Origin: Ensifer sp. WSM1721
GTDB taxonomy: Bacteria; Pseudomonadota; Alphaproteobacteria; Rhizobiales; Rhizobiaceae
Assembly (NCBI RefSeq): GCF_000513895.2
Contig: NZ_CP165782.1
Span: forward strand, 372,001-436,000
Direction: 5' to 3'
Length of the DNA stretch: 64,000 bases
How positions within the stretch are numbered: position 1 is the stretch's first letter; each line of letters begins with the position of its first letter. The translations under genes and the position numbers were made by a program. This document shows, one piece after another, positions 22,559 through 31,282 of the stretch. A model generated the notes under the pieces. That model was not told where the DNA came from, ran no database searches, and saw only the letters and a program-made list of their open reading frames with translations.

Positions 22559-23916
22559 ACACCGCCACGCTCTCGCTTATTCAAGGCTTTCTCCAGCAGA
22601 TCGGTGGACGTGGGCCGCAGGGGCTCTCGCCTTGGGCGATCCGCGAAGACGCCATCGCAGCATCCTTGCAGACAGTCCGCGCTATTCGCTCGCCGCAGTC
22701 TATGGGAGAGGCTGCAACAAACGTCGTGTCGATCAACCGTCGCGGTTCCCCGATCGCCAACGGCAGCTTCGCCACGCGCGTCGGGAACGTGGCCATAGTC
22801 CCCGTCATTGGACCGCTCGTTTCCCGGTTCAGCTGGCAATATTGGTCCTACGACGAGATCGTGCGAGACCTTCGCCTCGTCGGTTCGATGCCTGACATCG
22901 AGGCGACGATTCTCGACATGGATACACCCGGCGGCATGGTCGACAACGTCGATTCCGTGCCGGCTGAAATCGCCCGTCTCAGGGAAAAGATGCCGGTCTA
23001 TGCTCACGCGAATTTCTGCTGCAGCGCCGGCTATTGGATTGCCTCCGCGGCAGAAAAGATCGTCGCCAGCAAGACGGGCCTCGTTGGTTCGGTCGGGGCG
23101 TTGATCCGCTATGTCGAGATGGAAGGCATCCTGACGCGGCTCGGCGCCAACGTCGTCGAGATCATTGCCGAGCAAAGCCCGAACAAGCGGCTTTCCCGAG
23201 ACAGCGATGAAGGCAAGGCAGAGCTGCAGGCGATCGCCGACGACGGCGCGGAGCTGTTCATTCAGGGAATCGTCGCCAATCGCGGCATCACACGAGACGC
23301 TGTTCTCGAAAAGTACGGGCAAGGCCTCGTCTTCACGGCCGGCGAAGCGCTGCGGCGCGGGCTGGTCGATGAAATCGCCTCCCTCGAAGATGTTCTGACG
23401 GAACTGGCGGGCCGTCGGGAGAGTACAAGCCTCGCGGCCTCCGCCACCGCGAAAGCCGGAACCGAAAAGGAATCCACCATGCTTACACTTGATCAACTGA
23501 AGGCGGAGCATCCGGATCTCGTTTCCGCCCTTCGCGCGGAGGGTGCCGCTGATGCGGCGCAGGCCGAGCGCGATCGGCTTCTCGGGATCGAAGAGCACGC
23601 GGCCGGTCTCGTCGGCCACGACGAGCTCGTCAAGAAACTGAAGGCAGACGGCAAGACGACGCCGGCCGAAGCGGCCGCGCAGATCCTTGCCGCGGAGAAG
23701 GTGAAGAACGCCGATCGGCTGAAGGGGCTCGAGCAGCTCGACCAGGCCGCCGCCGGCGTGAACAGCACGCTTTCGGGCGGCGCAGAAGGTGGCCCGCAGA
23801 AGTTTCCGCAGACGGCCGAAGGCTGGAAAGCCGAGTGGGAAGCGACGCCGAAGCTCCAGCAGGAGTTCCCGACCGCCGAGTCCTACGTCGCCACCATGAA
23901 GCGCAAGGCGGCCTGA
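22555..23916 (+). CDS. S49-type capsid protease with C-terminal scaffold domain (lambda gpC-like)
   Basis: A 453-residue protein. Residues about 75-290 are an S49 (SppA/ClpP-fold) peptidase with ILDMDTPGGMVDNVD and the nucleophile region CCSAGYWIAS (Ser157), then GSVGALIRYVEMEG. Residues about 305-453 are helical and acidic, the typical scaffold part. It matures the prohead by cleaving scaffold. An internal in-frame start at 23479 probably makes the scaffold alone. Overlaps the portal gene by four bases. Confidence 0.9.
   Translation: MNTATLSLIQGFLQQIGGRGPQGLSPWAIREDAIAASLQTVRAIRSPQSMGEAATNVVSINRRGSPIANGSFATRVGNVAIVPVIGPLVSRFSWQYWSYDEIVRDLRLVGSMPDIEATILDMDTPGGMVDNVDSVPAEIARLREKMPVYAHANFCCSAGYWIASAAEKIVASKTGLVGSVGALIRYVEMEGILTRLGANVVEIIAEQSPNKRLSRDSDEGKAELQAIADDGAELFIQGIVANRGITRDAVLEKYGQGLVFTAGEALRRGLVDEIASLEDVLTELAGRRESTSLAASATAKAGTEKESTMLTLDQLKAEHPDLVSALRAEGAADAAQAERDRLLGIEEHAAGLVGHDELVKKLKADGKTTPAEAAAQILAAEKVKNADRLKGLEQLDQAAAGVNSTLSGGAEGGPQKFPQTAEGWKAEWEATPKLQQEFPTAESYVATMKRKAA
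23479..23916 (+). CDS. nested scaffold protein (Nu3-like, internal start)
   Basis: An in-frame ATG at 23479 (MLTLDQLKAEHPDL) is preceded by AAAAGGAATCCACC, a good ribosome binding site, inside the protease gene. The 145-residue product equals the helical scaffold domain. Lambda C/Nu3 uses the same in-frame nested arrangement. Not proven for this phage. Confidence 0.6.
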   Translation: MLTLDQLKAEHPDLVSALRAEGAADAAQAERDRLLGIEEHAAGLVGHDELVKKLKADGKTTPAEAAAQILAAEKVKNADRLKGLEQLDQAAAGVNSTLSGGAEGGPQKFPQTAEGWKAEWEATPKLQQEFPTAESYVATMKRKAA

Positions 23917-23981
23917 CCGGGCGCCCGTCCATCATTTCTGGGCCGCGTTGCGGGCCCTTTCCAGAACAAAGGACTTTGGAC

Positions 23982-24533
23982 ATGAAGACCGTGTTTTTCG
24001 CAGTCGGACTTGCGGTGCTGGCCGTTGCCTGCGCCACGCTCATCTATACGCCGGACGTGGCGACGCACCTGGCGGTGATTTCTCCCGCCGACGGCATTGG
24101 CTTCGCGATGGCGACGCTTGCCGCGAACAAGCAGCGCGACTACCAGCTCGGCGACAAGGAAGAATATCCTGTCGTTGCGGCCGACATCATCTATCAGGGT
24201 GCCGCCGTCGGCGAGAATGGTTCTGGTTACGCCCGTCCGCTCGTCGCCGCCGATCCTTTCCTCGGATTCGCGGAAGCCATTGCCGACAACTCCGTCGGCG
24301 CGGCTGGCGCCGTCACCGTAAACGTCAAAAAAAGCGGCAACATCGTCCTGCCGATCTCCGGCATTGCCGTTACCGCTAACGACCGTCCGGCCGTTTATGC
24401 CAGTGACGACGACACCTTCACGCTCACAGCGACGGGCAACAGCCTGATCGGCTACGTCTCGCGCTGGGTCTCGACTGGCGTTGCCGTCGTTGAGTTCGAC
24501 GCGGCGCTCTGCAAGGCCGCACTGCAGGCCTGA
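23982..24533 (+). CDS. capsid decoration/cement-like protein with hydrophobic N-terminus
   Basis: A 183-residue protein between scaffold and major capsid genes. Residues about 55-183 (DYQLGDKEEYPVVAADIIY ... VSTGVAVVEFDAA) are beta-rich like DUF2190-type capsid cement proteins. The first 25 residues (MKTVFFAVGLAVLAVACATL) form a hydrophobic signal- or anchor-like segment, odd for a virion protein. The start is backed by an AAAGGA site at good spacing; no better start lies after the hydrophobic part except an ATG near residue 43. Confidence 0.65.
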   Translation: MKTVFFAVGLAVLAVACATLIYTPDVATHLAVISPADGIGFAMATLAANKQRDYQLGDKEEYPVVAADIIYQGAAVGENGSGYARPLVAADPFLGFAEAIADNSVGAAGAVTVNVKKSGNIVLPISGIAVTANDRPAVYASDDDTFTLTATGNSLIGYVSRWVSTGVAVVEFDAALCKAALQA

Positions 24534-24602
24534 TTTCTTCTTCTGAAAACCTGACCGCATTTCATCGACGGGGCACGCCCCCGGTTTCGAAAGGACACTT
24601 CG

Positions 24603-25535
24603 ATGCTTCCACAGCAGTTTGACAAAATCACCACACGGGGCGTGCGCGGTCTTATCCTCGCTCGTCTCGATACCGGCCCGATTGCCTGGGTCGGTTCCGT
24701 CGCGATGCGCATGCAGTCCGACCAGGCGGTCGAGACCTACGCCTGGCTCGGGAATGCGCCGGCGCTGCGCGAATTCATCGGCGGTCGCACGCCAGCGGAG
24801 TTGAAGGAAAACGGTTTCCAGATCTCCAACAAGGACTATGAAGGCTCAATCACCATCAAGTCCAAGGATATGCGCCGCGACAAGCTGGGCATGATCACCA
24901 TCCGAGTCAACCAGCTCGCCGATCGCGCGCTCGATCATCCGGCAAAGCTATTGTCGACGCTGATCATGAACGGCGAGTCGACGCTGTGCTACGATGGCCA
25001 GTATTTCTTCGATACCGACCACTCGGACGGCGCCAGCGGCACGCTTTCGAACGACATCGAGCACGACGTGACGACGACCACGGCGCCGACTGCCGACGAG
25101 TTCGCTGAGGCGATCCTGAAGGCCATCCAGCAGATGTACGGCTTCAAGGATGATCGCGGCGAGCCGATCAATCAGTCGGCGACGGAATTCACCGTCATGG
25201 TGCCGACCGTCTTCATGGGCGTGGCGCTGAAGGCCGTCACCGCCATCCTCGGCACGGGCGGGGCGAGTGCGACCCTGCCGGCGCTCGACAAGTATTTCAA
25301 GATCACCGTCGTTCCCAATCCGCGGCTCACCTGGACCACGAAGTTTGCCGTGTTCCGCACCGACGAGGCGGCAAAGCCCTTCATCCTGCAGGAGGAGACA
25401 ATTCCGGATGTCATCGCCCTTGGCGAAGGCAGCGAGTACGAGCAGCTCAACAAGGAGCAACTGTACGGCATCGATTGGACCGGCAACGTCGGCTACGCCT
25501 GGTGGCAGCACGCCTGCCTCGTGACCTTCATCTGA
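24603..25535 (+). CDS. major capsid protein (Mu gpT family)
   Basis: A 310-residue protein with the Mu gpT pattern: KENGFQISNKDYEGSITIKSKDMRRDKLGM, LIMNGESTLCYDGQYFFDTDHSDGASG and the C-terminal NVGYAWWQHACLVTF. It forms the HK97-fold shell. Combining a lambda-type portal and protease with a Mu-type capsid is seen in other alphaproteobacterial phages. Preceded by GAAAGGAC. Confidence 0.9.
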   Translation: MLPQQFDKITTRGVRGLILARLDTGPIAWVGSVAMRMQSDQAVETYAWLGNAPALREFIGGRTPAELKENGFQISNKDYEGSITIKSKDMRRDKLGMITIRVNQLADRALDHPAKLLSTLIMNGESTLCYDGQYFFDTDHSDGASGTLSNDIEHDVTTTTAPTADEFAEAILKAIQQMYGFKDDRGEPINQSATEFTVMVPTVFMGVALKAVTAILGTGGASATLPALDKYFKITVVPNPRLTWTTKFAVFRTDEAAKPFILQEETIPDVIALGEGSEYEQLNKEQLYGIDWTGNVGYAWWQHACLVTFI

Positions 25536-25609
25536 TCCTGATCAGGTGTTGCCGCCCGGCCTGTGCTGGCCGGGCGGTGGGATCTCCACCAAGACAAGGA
25601 AACATGGTC

Positions 25610-26077
25610 ATGAAGTACACGGTAACCGGGCGCGTATGCGCCTTCGGGGAGGGTCAGAAGCTCAAGCTTTCGTCTGACCAGATCGACGCCCGCCGACATG
25701 CGCTCGAAGTCGTCGACGAGAAGAGCGGCAAGGTCATCACGAAATCGGAAGTGCAGTTCAAATCCGGCGAGACGATCGATCTCGACCAGGCCGAAGACGA
25801 TCTGCCGTCGAGCCTGGCGGCCGTGTTGACGGCGGGTGCCGCTTCCAAGGGAAAGCCAGGGAAGGGGAGGTCAGCGAAGAAAGCCGATGTGGAACCGGAT
25901 CTCGACGCGCTGGAAGCTGAGCTCGAGGCGGCGGAAAAGGAATTCGATGCTGCTTTGGTGAAGCATGGCATCAGCGTCTTCGATGAAGTGTCAGACGAGC
26001 AAAAGGCGCTCGTCACAGACGAAATGGAGCGCCTCGCGAAGGCAAAGGCTGCATTCGACGCTGCGGTTGGTGAATAA
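25610..26077 (+). CDS. hypothetical structural-region protein, coiled coil
   Basis: A 155-residue protein. An N-terminal beta part (MKYTVTGRVCAFGEGQKLKL) is followed by an acidic coiled coil (DLDALEAELEAAEKEFDAAL). The position after the capsid gene suggests a head-tail junction or capsid accessory role. ATG at 25610 is nine bases from AAGGA; ATG at 25604 is in frame but only three bases away. Confidence 0.6.
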   Translation: MKYTVTGRVCAFGEGQKLKLSSDQIDARRHALEVVDEKSGKVITKSEVQFKSGETIDLDQAEDDLPSSLAAVLTAGAASKGKPGKGRSAKKADVEPDLDALEAELEAAEKEFDAALVKHGISVFDEVSDEQKALVTDEMERLAKAKAAFDAAVGE

Positions 26078-26079
26078 TC

Positions 26080-26412
26080 GTGGCGATCGAAACGGATGAG
26101 GATCGGCTGATCTTCGTCGATCCGGATGACTTCGGAGCGCTTGCCGTCTGGACCTCGGCGAGCGGCGCGAAGCCGGCGGTCTCCTGCATCTTCGACGATA
26201 CTTTCATCGCTTTGTCGGCCGGAGACCTCGACCTGGCGCAAGAGGGCGGCCGGGTCCAGATCACCCTGCGATCGAGTGACGTGCCCGGCGATGCGGCGCA
26301 CGAGGACGCAATCGAGATCACCGGCGACGTTCTCGGCACCAAGACATTCACGGTGCTTGAATTCCAGCCGGACGGCACGGGAATGACCGTTGTTCGCCTG
26401 CAGGAGGCCTGA
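26080..26412 (+). CDS. head-tail joining protein (gpFII-like)
   Basis: A 110-residue beta-rich protein starting GTG. The order (capsid, this gene, tail-terminator-like gene, tail tube) and the size match the lambda FII-type head-tail joining protein. LIFVDPDDFGALAVW at the N-terminus fits this family. Confidence 0.65.
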   Translation: MAIETDEDRLIFVDPDDFGALAVWTSASGAKPAVSCIFDDTFIALSAGDLDLAQEGGRVQITLRSSDVPGDAAHEDAIEITGDVLGTKTFTVLEFQPDGTGMTVVRLQEA

Positions 26413-26414
26413 TC

Positions 26415-26855
26415 TTGGCTCACATTCGATCCGCCATCCGCACCTACGTCGGCGACATGATCAAGGGCAGCGGCCTTGTTGGCGCGCGTGTCCATGTCGC
26501 CCGGGCGCGCCCTTTGGGCCGCAACGAACTGACATCAGCCTTCGTCTACACCGCCGCCGAGCAGTCCGAAGATCTCGATACGGATGGAACGCAGGGCCGG
26601 CGCATTCGGATCAAGATTGACGCCGTGACGAAGGGAGAGGAGGCGGGGCGGCAGGACGATCTCGACGGCTTCGCCCTCTATGTCGAGCAGAAATTCGCGG
26701 ACGATCCCCATCTCGGTGGCCTGGCGAGCGCGACCGAGTATCGATCGACCGACTTCGGCGCCAATGCCGATGGCGAAAAGGTGCTTCAGGTGATGTCGAT
26801 CACCTACGAAATCACCGCCCTCACTCTCAACTCCGATCCTGAAACCACCCTCTAG
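26415..26855 (+). CDS. putative tail terminator/completion protein
   Basis: A 146-residue protein with a TTG start right after the joining protein. MAHIRSAIRTYVGDMIKG then RIRIKIDAVTK and VLQVMSITYEITALT match the fold order of tail terminators (gpU-like) that close the tube at the head side. Family inferred from position and pattern. Confidence 0.6.
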   Translation: MAHIRSAIRTYVGDMIKGSGLVGARVHVARARPLGRNELTSAFVYTAAEQSEDLDTDGTQGRRIRIKIDAVTKGEEAGRQDDLDGFALYVEQKFADDPHLGGLASATEYRSTDFGANADGEKVLQVMSITYEITALTLNSDPETTL

Positions 26856-26866
26856 AGGAGGCTCCG

Positions 26867-27259
26867 ATGGCAGTCCATCATGGCAAGAACGGCAAGGTAA
26901 AGCTCGGCAGCAATGCCGTCGCGGCCGTCCAGAAATTCTCCGTCAACCAGAACGTCGAGGCCGCTGATACGACGGTGATGGGCGACACCTGGCAGACGCA
27001 TCTGACCGGCATTCCCGGCTGGTCCGGTTCGGTCGAATGCCTTTACGATCCTGCCGACACCAACGGCCAGGTGGCGCTCGAAATAGGCGACTCTGTCACA
27101 GTCGGCCTCTATACCGACGGTGATGCGACCGGGAAGAAGTACCTGACCGGCACGGCGTCGGTGACCAGCATTCCGATCGAGACCGACATGAAAGGCGCGG
27201 TCAAAATCAGCTTCAACTTCCAGGGCAACGGCGCCCTGACCGTCTCGACGGTGGCCTGA
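26867..27259 (+). CDS. major tail tube protein
   Basis: A 130-residue protein: HHGKNGKVKLGSNAVAAVQKFSVNQNVEAADTTVMGDTW, then GSVECLYDP and VKISFNFQGNGALTV. This is typical of compact gpV-like tube subunits. Strong Shine-Dalgarno AGGAGG. It overlaps the tail chaperone start by one base. Confidence 0.85.
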   Translation: MAVHHGKNGKVKLGSNAVAAVQKFSVNQNVEAADTTVMGDTWQTHLTGIPGWSGSVECLYDPADTNGQVALEIGDSVTVGLYTDGDATGKKYLTGTASVTSIPIETDMKGAVKISFNFQGNGALTVSTVA

Positions 27260-27633
27260 TGAGCAGCGTCATTTCGAGTGCCAAGGCGCACTTCTCCGGA
27301 CAGAGGTTGCGCCACCACAACGTTCCGGAGTGGGGCTCCGCCGGAAAGCCTCTGAAGGTCCACTTCGGGCCTCTGACGGTCGCACAGCGTCGCAGGATCT
27401 GGCGTGACGAAAGCGGCGCCACCGTCGACGGCAATGTCGCCGTGGTGCGGGCGGTGTTGTTCAATGCACTCGACGCAAGCGGAAAGCGCCTTTTCGACGA
27501 CATGGACGAGCACGCGCTGATGCATGAAGTCGACAGCGATGTCGTTTCCCGCATCGGTGCCTTGATCCTCGGCTTTGCCAAGGGCCAGCCGGTTTCGGCC
27601 GAACAGCAGATCGACGACGCAAAAAACGACTGA
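27259..27633 (+). CDS. tail assembly chaperone, zero-frame product (gpG-like)
   Basis: A 124-residue protein located between tail tube and tape measure, the place of gpG. It contains KVHFGPLTVAQRRRIWRDES and a helical C-terminus. The last sense codons contain a slippery heptamer, so a fraction of ribosomes should make the longer product listed next. Confidence 0.8.
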   Translation: MSSVISSAKAHFSGQRLRHHNVPEWGSAGKPLKVHFGPLTVAQRRRIWRDESGATVDGNVAVVRAVLFNALDASGKRLFDDMDEHALMHEVDSDVVSRIGALILGFAKGQPVSAEQQIDDAKND

Positions 27634-27767
27634 GCGGCGATGTGGAGCTGATGCTGATGTATTCGCTCGCCGCAAAACTGAACAAGACGCTCTCCGAAAT
27701 CGAGGCGATGACGGTCGACGAGTTCGTCGGCTGGATCGCCTATTTCGAAGTCACCAAGCCGGCATAG
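27621..27767 (+). CDS. -1 frameshift extension of the tail assembly chaperone (gpGT-like)
   Basis: The heptamer A AAA AAC lies at 27621-27627 in the correct zero-frame phase (GCA AAA AAC), nine bases before the stop. The -1 frame then stays open to a TAG at 27765-27767, adding about 47 residues ending VDEFVGWIAYFEVTKPA. This C-terminal text is typical of the T part of tail chaperones. The fused product would start at 27259 and be about 170 residues. Confidence 0.75.
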   Translation, partial: KKRLSGDVELMLMYSLAAKLNKTLSEIEAMTVDEFVGWIAYFEVTKPA

Positions 27768-27803
27768 CCGCCGGCGCTTTCCCCTCGAAGCGAAGGAACG
27801 ATC

Positions 27804-29582
27804 ATGGCCGGGCAGATGTCCGATCTGATGTTCAATATCGTCGCGCAGGACCGAACCCGCGCGGCGTTCAACGCGGCCAACAGCAATGCCGATGCCTTCG
27901 CCAAGAAGGGGGCTGCCGCGGCGCGCGACGCGTCCAAGGGGCTCGACATGGCCCGGGGCAGTGTTGCGAATCTGGCGGCGCAGTTCAGCGACATCGGCGT
28001 GCAACTCTCCGGCGGCCAGAGTCCGCTGTTGATTGCGCTCCAGCAGGGCTCGCAGATCAGCCAGGTGCTGGGGCCGCTGGGCGCTGCTGGTGCCGCGCAA
28101 GCGCTCGGCTCTGCCTTCATGTCGATGCTGTCGCCGGTCAACCTGTTGACGATCGGAGTGATCGCACTTGGCGGTGCAGCGTTTACGTACCTGACCGATC
28201 TCGTTTCGGGGAGCGAGAACGCCGAGGAGACCCTCGAGCGCCAGCGCGACTTGATCGAGCAGGTCGTCAGCCGCTGGGGCGACGCCGTTCCGGCCTTGCA
28301 GGAATATGTTGCTGCGCTCGATCAGGCGGATCGGATATCGCAGATCGTCGACGCCAACAATGCGGCGGCCAGCAATCAGTGGACGGGGCTGCGCAGCCAG
28401 GCAGCGGAACTGAACATAGAGTTCGCGGACCTGCTTTCATTGCTTCAAGCGGCAGGTGCCGAAACCGACAGCATCTCCGCGCTCCAGTCCGCCTTCAACG
28501 ATCTTTCTGACGGGATCTCCGATGGCACGGCGACCGCTGAGGACGCGGAAGCCGTGCAGTCGGCCCTGTTCGCGCTGTTTCAGCAAACGGGCATTCCGGC
28601 CGTCGACGCGCTGATGGGACGCTTTGCCGGTCTGGCCGCGCAGATCGCCAACGCCAGCAATGCGGCGGCGAAGTTCAACCTGACCGGCGCCTACCCGAGC
28701 CGGGGCGCCTATGGCAACGTGGAGCGGAGCGCCGACGGCCGCATCCAGGGCAGCGGCGCTGATCTGCTGCCGAACGGCGAAATCCCCGTGCCGGAGTCGC
28801 GCGGGACGCCGGAGCTTTCGGGATTTCCTTTCGAGAGCATCGGCGGCCGGCGCAGCCGCCGTGGTGGCGGAGGGGGTGGCAAGAGCGACGAAGAGCGCCA
28901 GGCGGAGAATATCCAGAAGATCGTCCAATCGCTCGAGGACGAACAGGCAGCGCTTGGAAAATCGAAAACCGAGCAGCGGATCATGCAGGCGCTGCGGCGT
29001 GCTGATGTCGACGCGACCTCCGTGCAGGGGCAGCAGATCGCCAACCTGATCACGCAGATCGAGGCCGAAAAGGAATCGCTTAAAGCCGCTTCCGATGCCG
29101 CCGATTTCATGCGCGACGCATTGAAGGACAGCTTTTCCGAGTTGATACCGGAAATCGAAACCGGCAATCGAGCGCTGGACAGCTTCATCAACAAACTGAT
29201 CCAGGCGAGCGCCGAAGCGATGTTCTTCGGCTCTGGGCCGCTGGCGAGCTTCTTTGGCGGAAGTGGCGGAGGCTTCCTCTCCGGTCTCTTCGGCGGCGGG
29301 CGTGCCGTTGGTGGCGGTGTTGACCCTTGGCGCGACTATCTCGTCGGCGAAAATGGTCCGGAGATTGTCCGGATCGGCAGCCGTGGCGGCCGTGTGGGTG
29401 AGGCGAGCGTGGGTGAAGGTGGCGGCTACACTTATGCGCCGAAGTACAATATCGACGCGCGCGGGGCCGATCAGGCGGCGATTGCGCGGCTGGAGCGGGG
29501 GCTGGCGGAGCGCGACCGGACCGAGGCGAAGCGCTGGGCCGGTTATGAGCATACGCGCACGACGCGGAACACGAGGGCCTGA
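27804..29582 (+). CDS. tail tape measure protein
   Basis: A 592-residue protein: the N-terminus (SDLMFNIVAQDRTRAAFNAAN) and FSDIGVQLSGGQSPLLIALQQGSQISQVLG are tape measure signatures. A hydrophobic stretch follows near 120-135, then a coiled-coil region (SLEDEQAALGKSKTEQRIMQAL) and a Gly-rich C-terminus. It sets tail length; 592 residues predict a tail of roughly 90 nm at 0.15 nm per residue. Confidence 0.88.
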   Translation: MAGQMSDLMFNIVAQDRTRAAFNAANSNADAFAKKGAAAARDASKGLDMARGSVANLAAQFSDIGVQLSGGQSPLLIALQQGSQISQVLGPLGAAGAAQALGSAFMSMLSPVNLLTIGVIALGGAAFTYLTDLVSGSENAEETLERQRDLIEQVVSRWGDAVPALQEYVAALDQADRISQIVDANNAAASNQWTGLRSQAAELNIEFADLLSLLQAAGAETDSISALQSAFNDLSDGISDGTATAEDAEAVQSALFALFQQTGIPAVDALMGRFAGLAAQIANASNAAAKFNLTGAYPSRGAYGNVERSADGRIQGSGADLLPNGEIPVPESRGTPELSGFPFESIGGRRSRRGGGGGGKSDEERQAENIQKIVQSLEDEQAALGKSKTEQRIMQALRRADVDATSVQGQQIANLITQIEAEKESLKAASDAADFMRDALKDSFSELIPEIETGNRALDSFINKLIQASAEAMFFGSGPLASFFGGSGGGFLSGLFGGGRAVGGGVDPWRDYLVGENGPEIVRIGSRGGRVGEASVGEGGGYTYAPKYNIDARGADQAAIARLERGLAERDRTEAKRWAGYEHTRTTRNTRA

Positions 29583-30304
29583 TGGGACGGTTGATTTCGA
29601 TGCCGAACGGGCTCTGGCCGCGTTCGATGCAGCCGCTTTCCGGCCCCCGTGCCGTCGGCGGGGCAGCGAACACGTCAATCGGCAATTTCATGCAGACGGT
29701 CTCTTCGCCCTTCGGCGGCTGGCGGTGGCAGTTCGTGTTCCCGGTTTCGAAGAATGCGAAGTTCCGGCGCTATCGCGGCTGGGTGACGGCGCTGCATGGG
29801 GGCGCCAATGCGACGCGCGTGCCGTTCGGCGATCCAGACATGATGACGCTCCTCGAGGCGGGGATGACGGTGACCACGGCACAGGAGCGGTTCGGGCTGC
29901 CGTGGAGCAATGGCGAGCCGTGGAGCAACGGGCAGAACTGGAAGGTGACGGCGCCGAACGTGCCGGTGGCCGCAGCCGCGACGCGCGATGCCACGATCAT
30001 CCGGCTCGCGGATGCGTTCTGGGGCTATCGGCTGCAGATGGGTGATTACCTCGGTTTCTTCCCGCTTCACTTCGGGCTCTACACGATCACGCAGGAGCTC
30101 GGCGACGGCGAATATCGGATCTGGCCGCCGCTGCGCAAGGCGCTCACGATCGGGGACTTTGCGACGCTGTATCCGACCATGGCGATGCGACTCGAAAACG
30201 AGGATGCGGCGAGTGCTGCGCGTGGCGTAGGCTATGCCGAAGAGGCGACCGTGACGCTGGTCGAAGTTTTCGATTACGACGTGCGGGATTATTTCGCGGA
30301 CTGA
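29582..30304 (+). CDS. putative distal tail protein
   Basis: A 240-residue protein directly after the tape measure (one-base overlap, TGATG). It has aromatic beta-rich text (GGWRWQFVFPVSKNAKFRRYRGW) and ends VEVFDYDVRDYFAD. The order tape measure - this - next - peptidase - large tip protein parallels gene transfer agent genes 11-15, in which this position is the distal tail protein. Family not recognised directly. Confidence 0.55.
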   Translation: MGRLISMPNGLWPRSMQPLSGPRAVGGAANTSIGNFMQTVSSPFGGWRWQFVFPVSKNAKFRRYRGWVTALHGGANATRVPFGDPDMMTLLEAGMTVTTAQERFGLPWSNGEPWSNGQNWKVTAPNVPVAAAATRDATIIRLADAFWGYRLQMGDYLGFFPLHFGLYTITQELGDGEYRIWPPLRKALTIGDFATLYPTMAMRLENEDAASAARGVGYAEEATVTLVEVFDYDVRDYFAD

Positions 30305-30306
30305 TC

Positions 30307-30891
30307 ATGGCAAACCTGTTTTCAGCCGACGACATGGCGTTCCTGCGCCGGCCGCACATTGCGCGGGCTTGGTTTGCGGATCTCGATCTCCCTTCCGGCC
30401 GCTGGCGGCTGCACAATGGCGTCGGGCGCAAGACCGTCGGTGGTTTCGAGTGGCGCGGGGTTTCTGATCCCGCCGGCGGGCAGCTCGTGTCGATCAGCGC
30501 CGTCGAGGATCCGCGTTTCGGGCAGGCGGCGAAGATCGACATCGTAATTGCGGGGGTCAATCTCGACTTCGTGCGGTCCGTCAAGGATCAGGGGCGCCAG
30601 ATCGAAGGGCGGCTTGCGGATGTCTACTGGTGTGCCTTCGACCAGGAGACGCAGGAGGTCTGGTCGTCGGGACTGAAGAAGCTCTTTCCTGGCTATCTCT
30701 CCTCGCCGAAGATCCGCTGGAGCGGCATTGGTGTGCGCACGGTCTCCTTCACCATCGAGAGCCTCTGGCACTCGCAGAACTTCCCTTTCGGCGGCAAGTG
30801 GACGCCGGCGGACCAGCAGGCGCGCTATCCCGGCGACAAGGGGCTCGAATTCGTCGGGGTGAAGGTGCAGGAGATCATCCGTGCGGACTGA
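30307..30891 (+). CDS. putative tail hub/baseplate protein (DUF2163-like position)
   Basis: A 194-residue protein (FSADDMAFLRRPHIARAWFADLD ... VSISAVEDPRFGQAAKIDIVIAG). Its size and place before a Cys-peptidase gene match the hub protein of alphaproteobacterial siphovirus and GTA tail tips. It overlaps the next start by 11 bp. Confidence 0.55.
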   Translation: MANLFSADDMAFLRRPHIARAWFADLDLPSGRWRLHNGVGRKTVGGFEWRGVSDPAGGQLVSISAVEDPRFGQAAKIDIVIAGVNLDFVRSVKDQGRQIEGRLADVYWCAFDQETQEVWSSGLKKLFPGYLSSPKIRWSGIGVRTVSFTIESLWHSQNFPFGGKWTPADQQARYPGDKGLEFVGVKVQEIIRAD

Positions 30892-31282
30892 TTTGATCGA
30901 GCCGCTGCGGACCTTCGTCGAGGAGGCGCAGGAGAGCGAAAGCGTCTGGGGCGTTTCCGATTGCACCAGGTGGGCGGCGGATTGGGTAGAGCAGGTGCAT
31001 GGCCGCTCGCTCGAGCTGCCGCGCTGGTCGAGCCGCGAGGAGGCTCATCAGCTGATCGCGGCGGCGGGATCGCTGGAGGCGCTGTGGTCGCGTTCGCTGG
31101 CTGATTTCCGCCTGTTCGAGACCGGGCGCCCGCAGCTCGGCGACGTCGGTGTCATCGACACAGGCCGCTATGGGCAGGTCGGCGGCCTCTTTCTTCATGG
31201 GGAATATTTCGCGTGGCGCGCCGAGACGGGCGTCGCCTTCCTGGTTCCCCGGATCATCGTCAAGGCCTGGTCGGTGCTATGA
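30881..31282 (+). CDS. tail-associated Cys peptidase-like protein (DUF6950/NlpC-P60-like)
   Basis: A 133-residue protein with GTG start. WGVSDCTRWAADWVEQVHG (Cys near residue 28) and QVGGLFLHGEYFAWR match the small NlpC/P60-type proteins next to the tail tip gene. They are thought to cut peptidoglycan peptide during DNA entry. Overlaps the J-like gene by four bases. Confidence 0.65.
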   Translation: MRTDLIEPLRTFVEEAQESESVWGVSDCTRWAADWVEQVHGRSLELPRWSSREEAHQLIAAAGSLEALWSRSLADFRLFETGRPQLGDVGVIDTGRYGQVGGLFLHGEYFAWRAETGVAFLVPRIIVKAWSVL

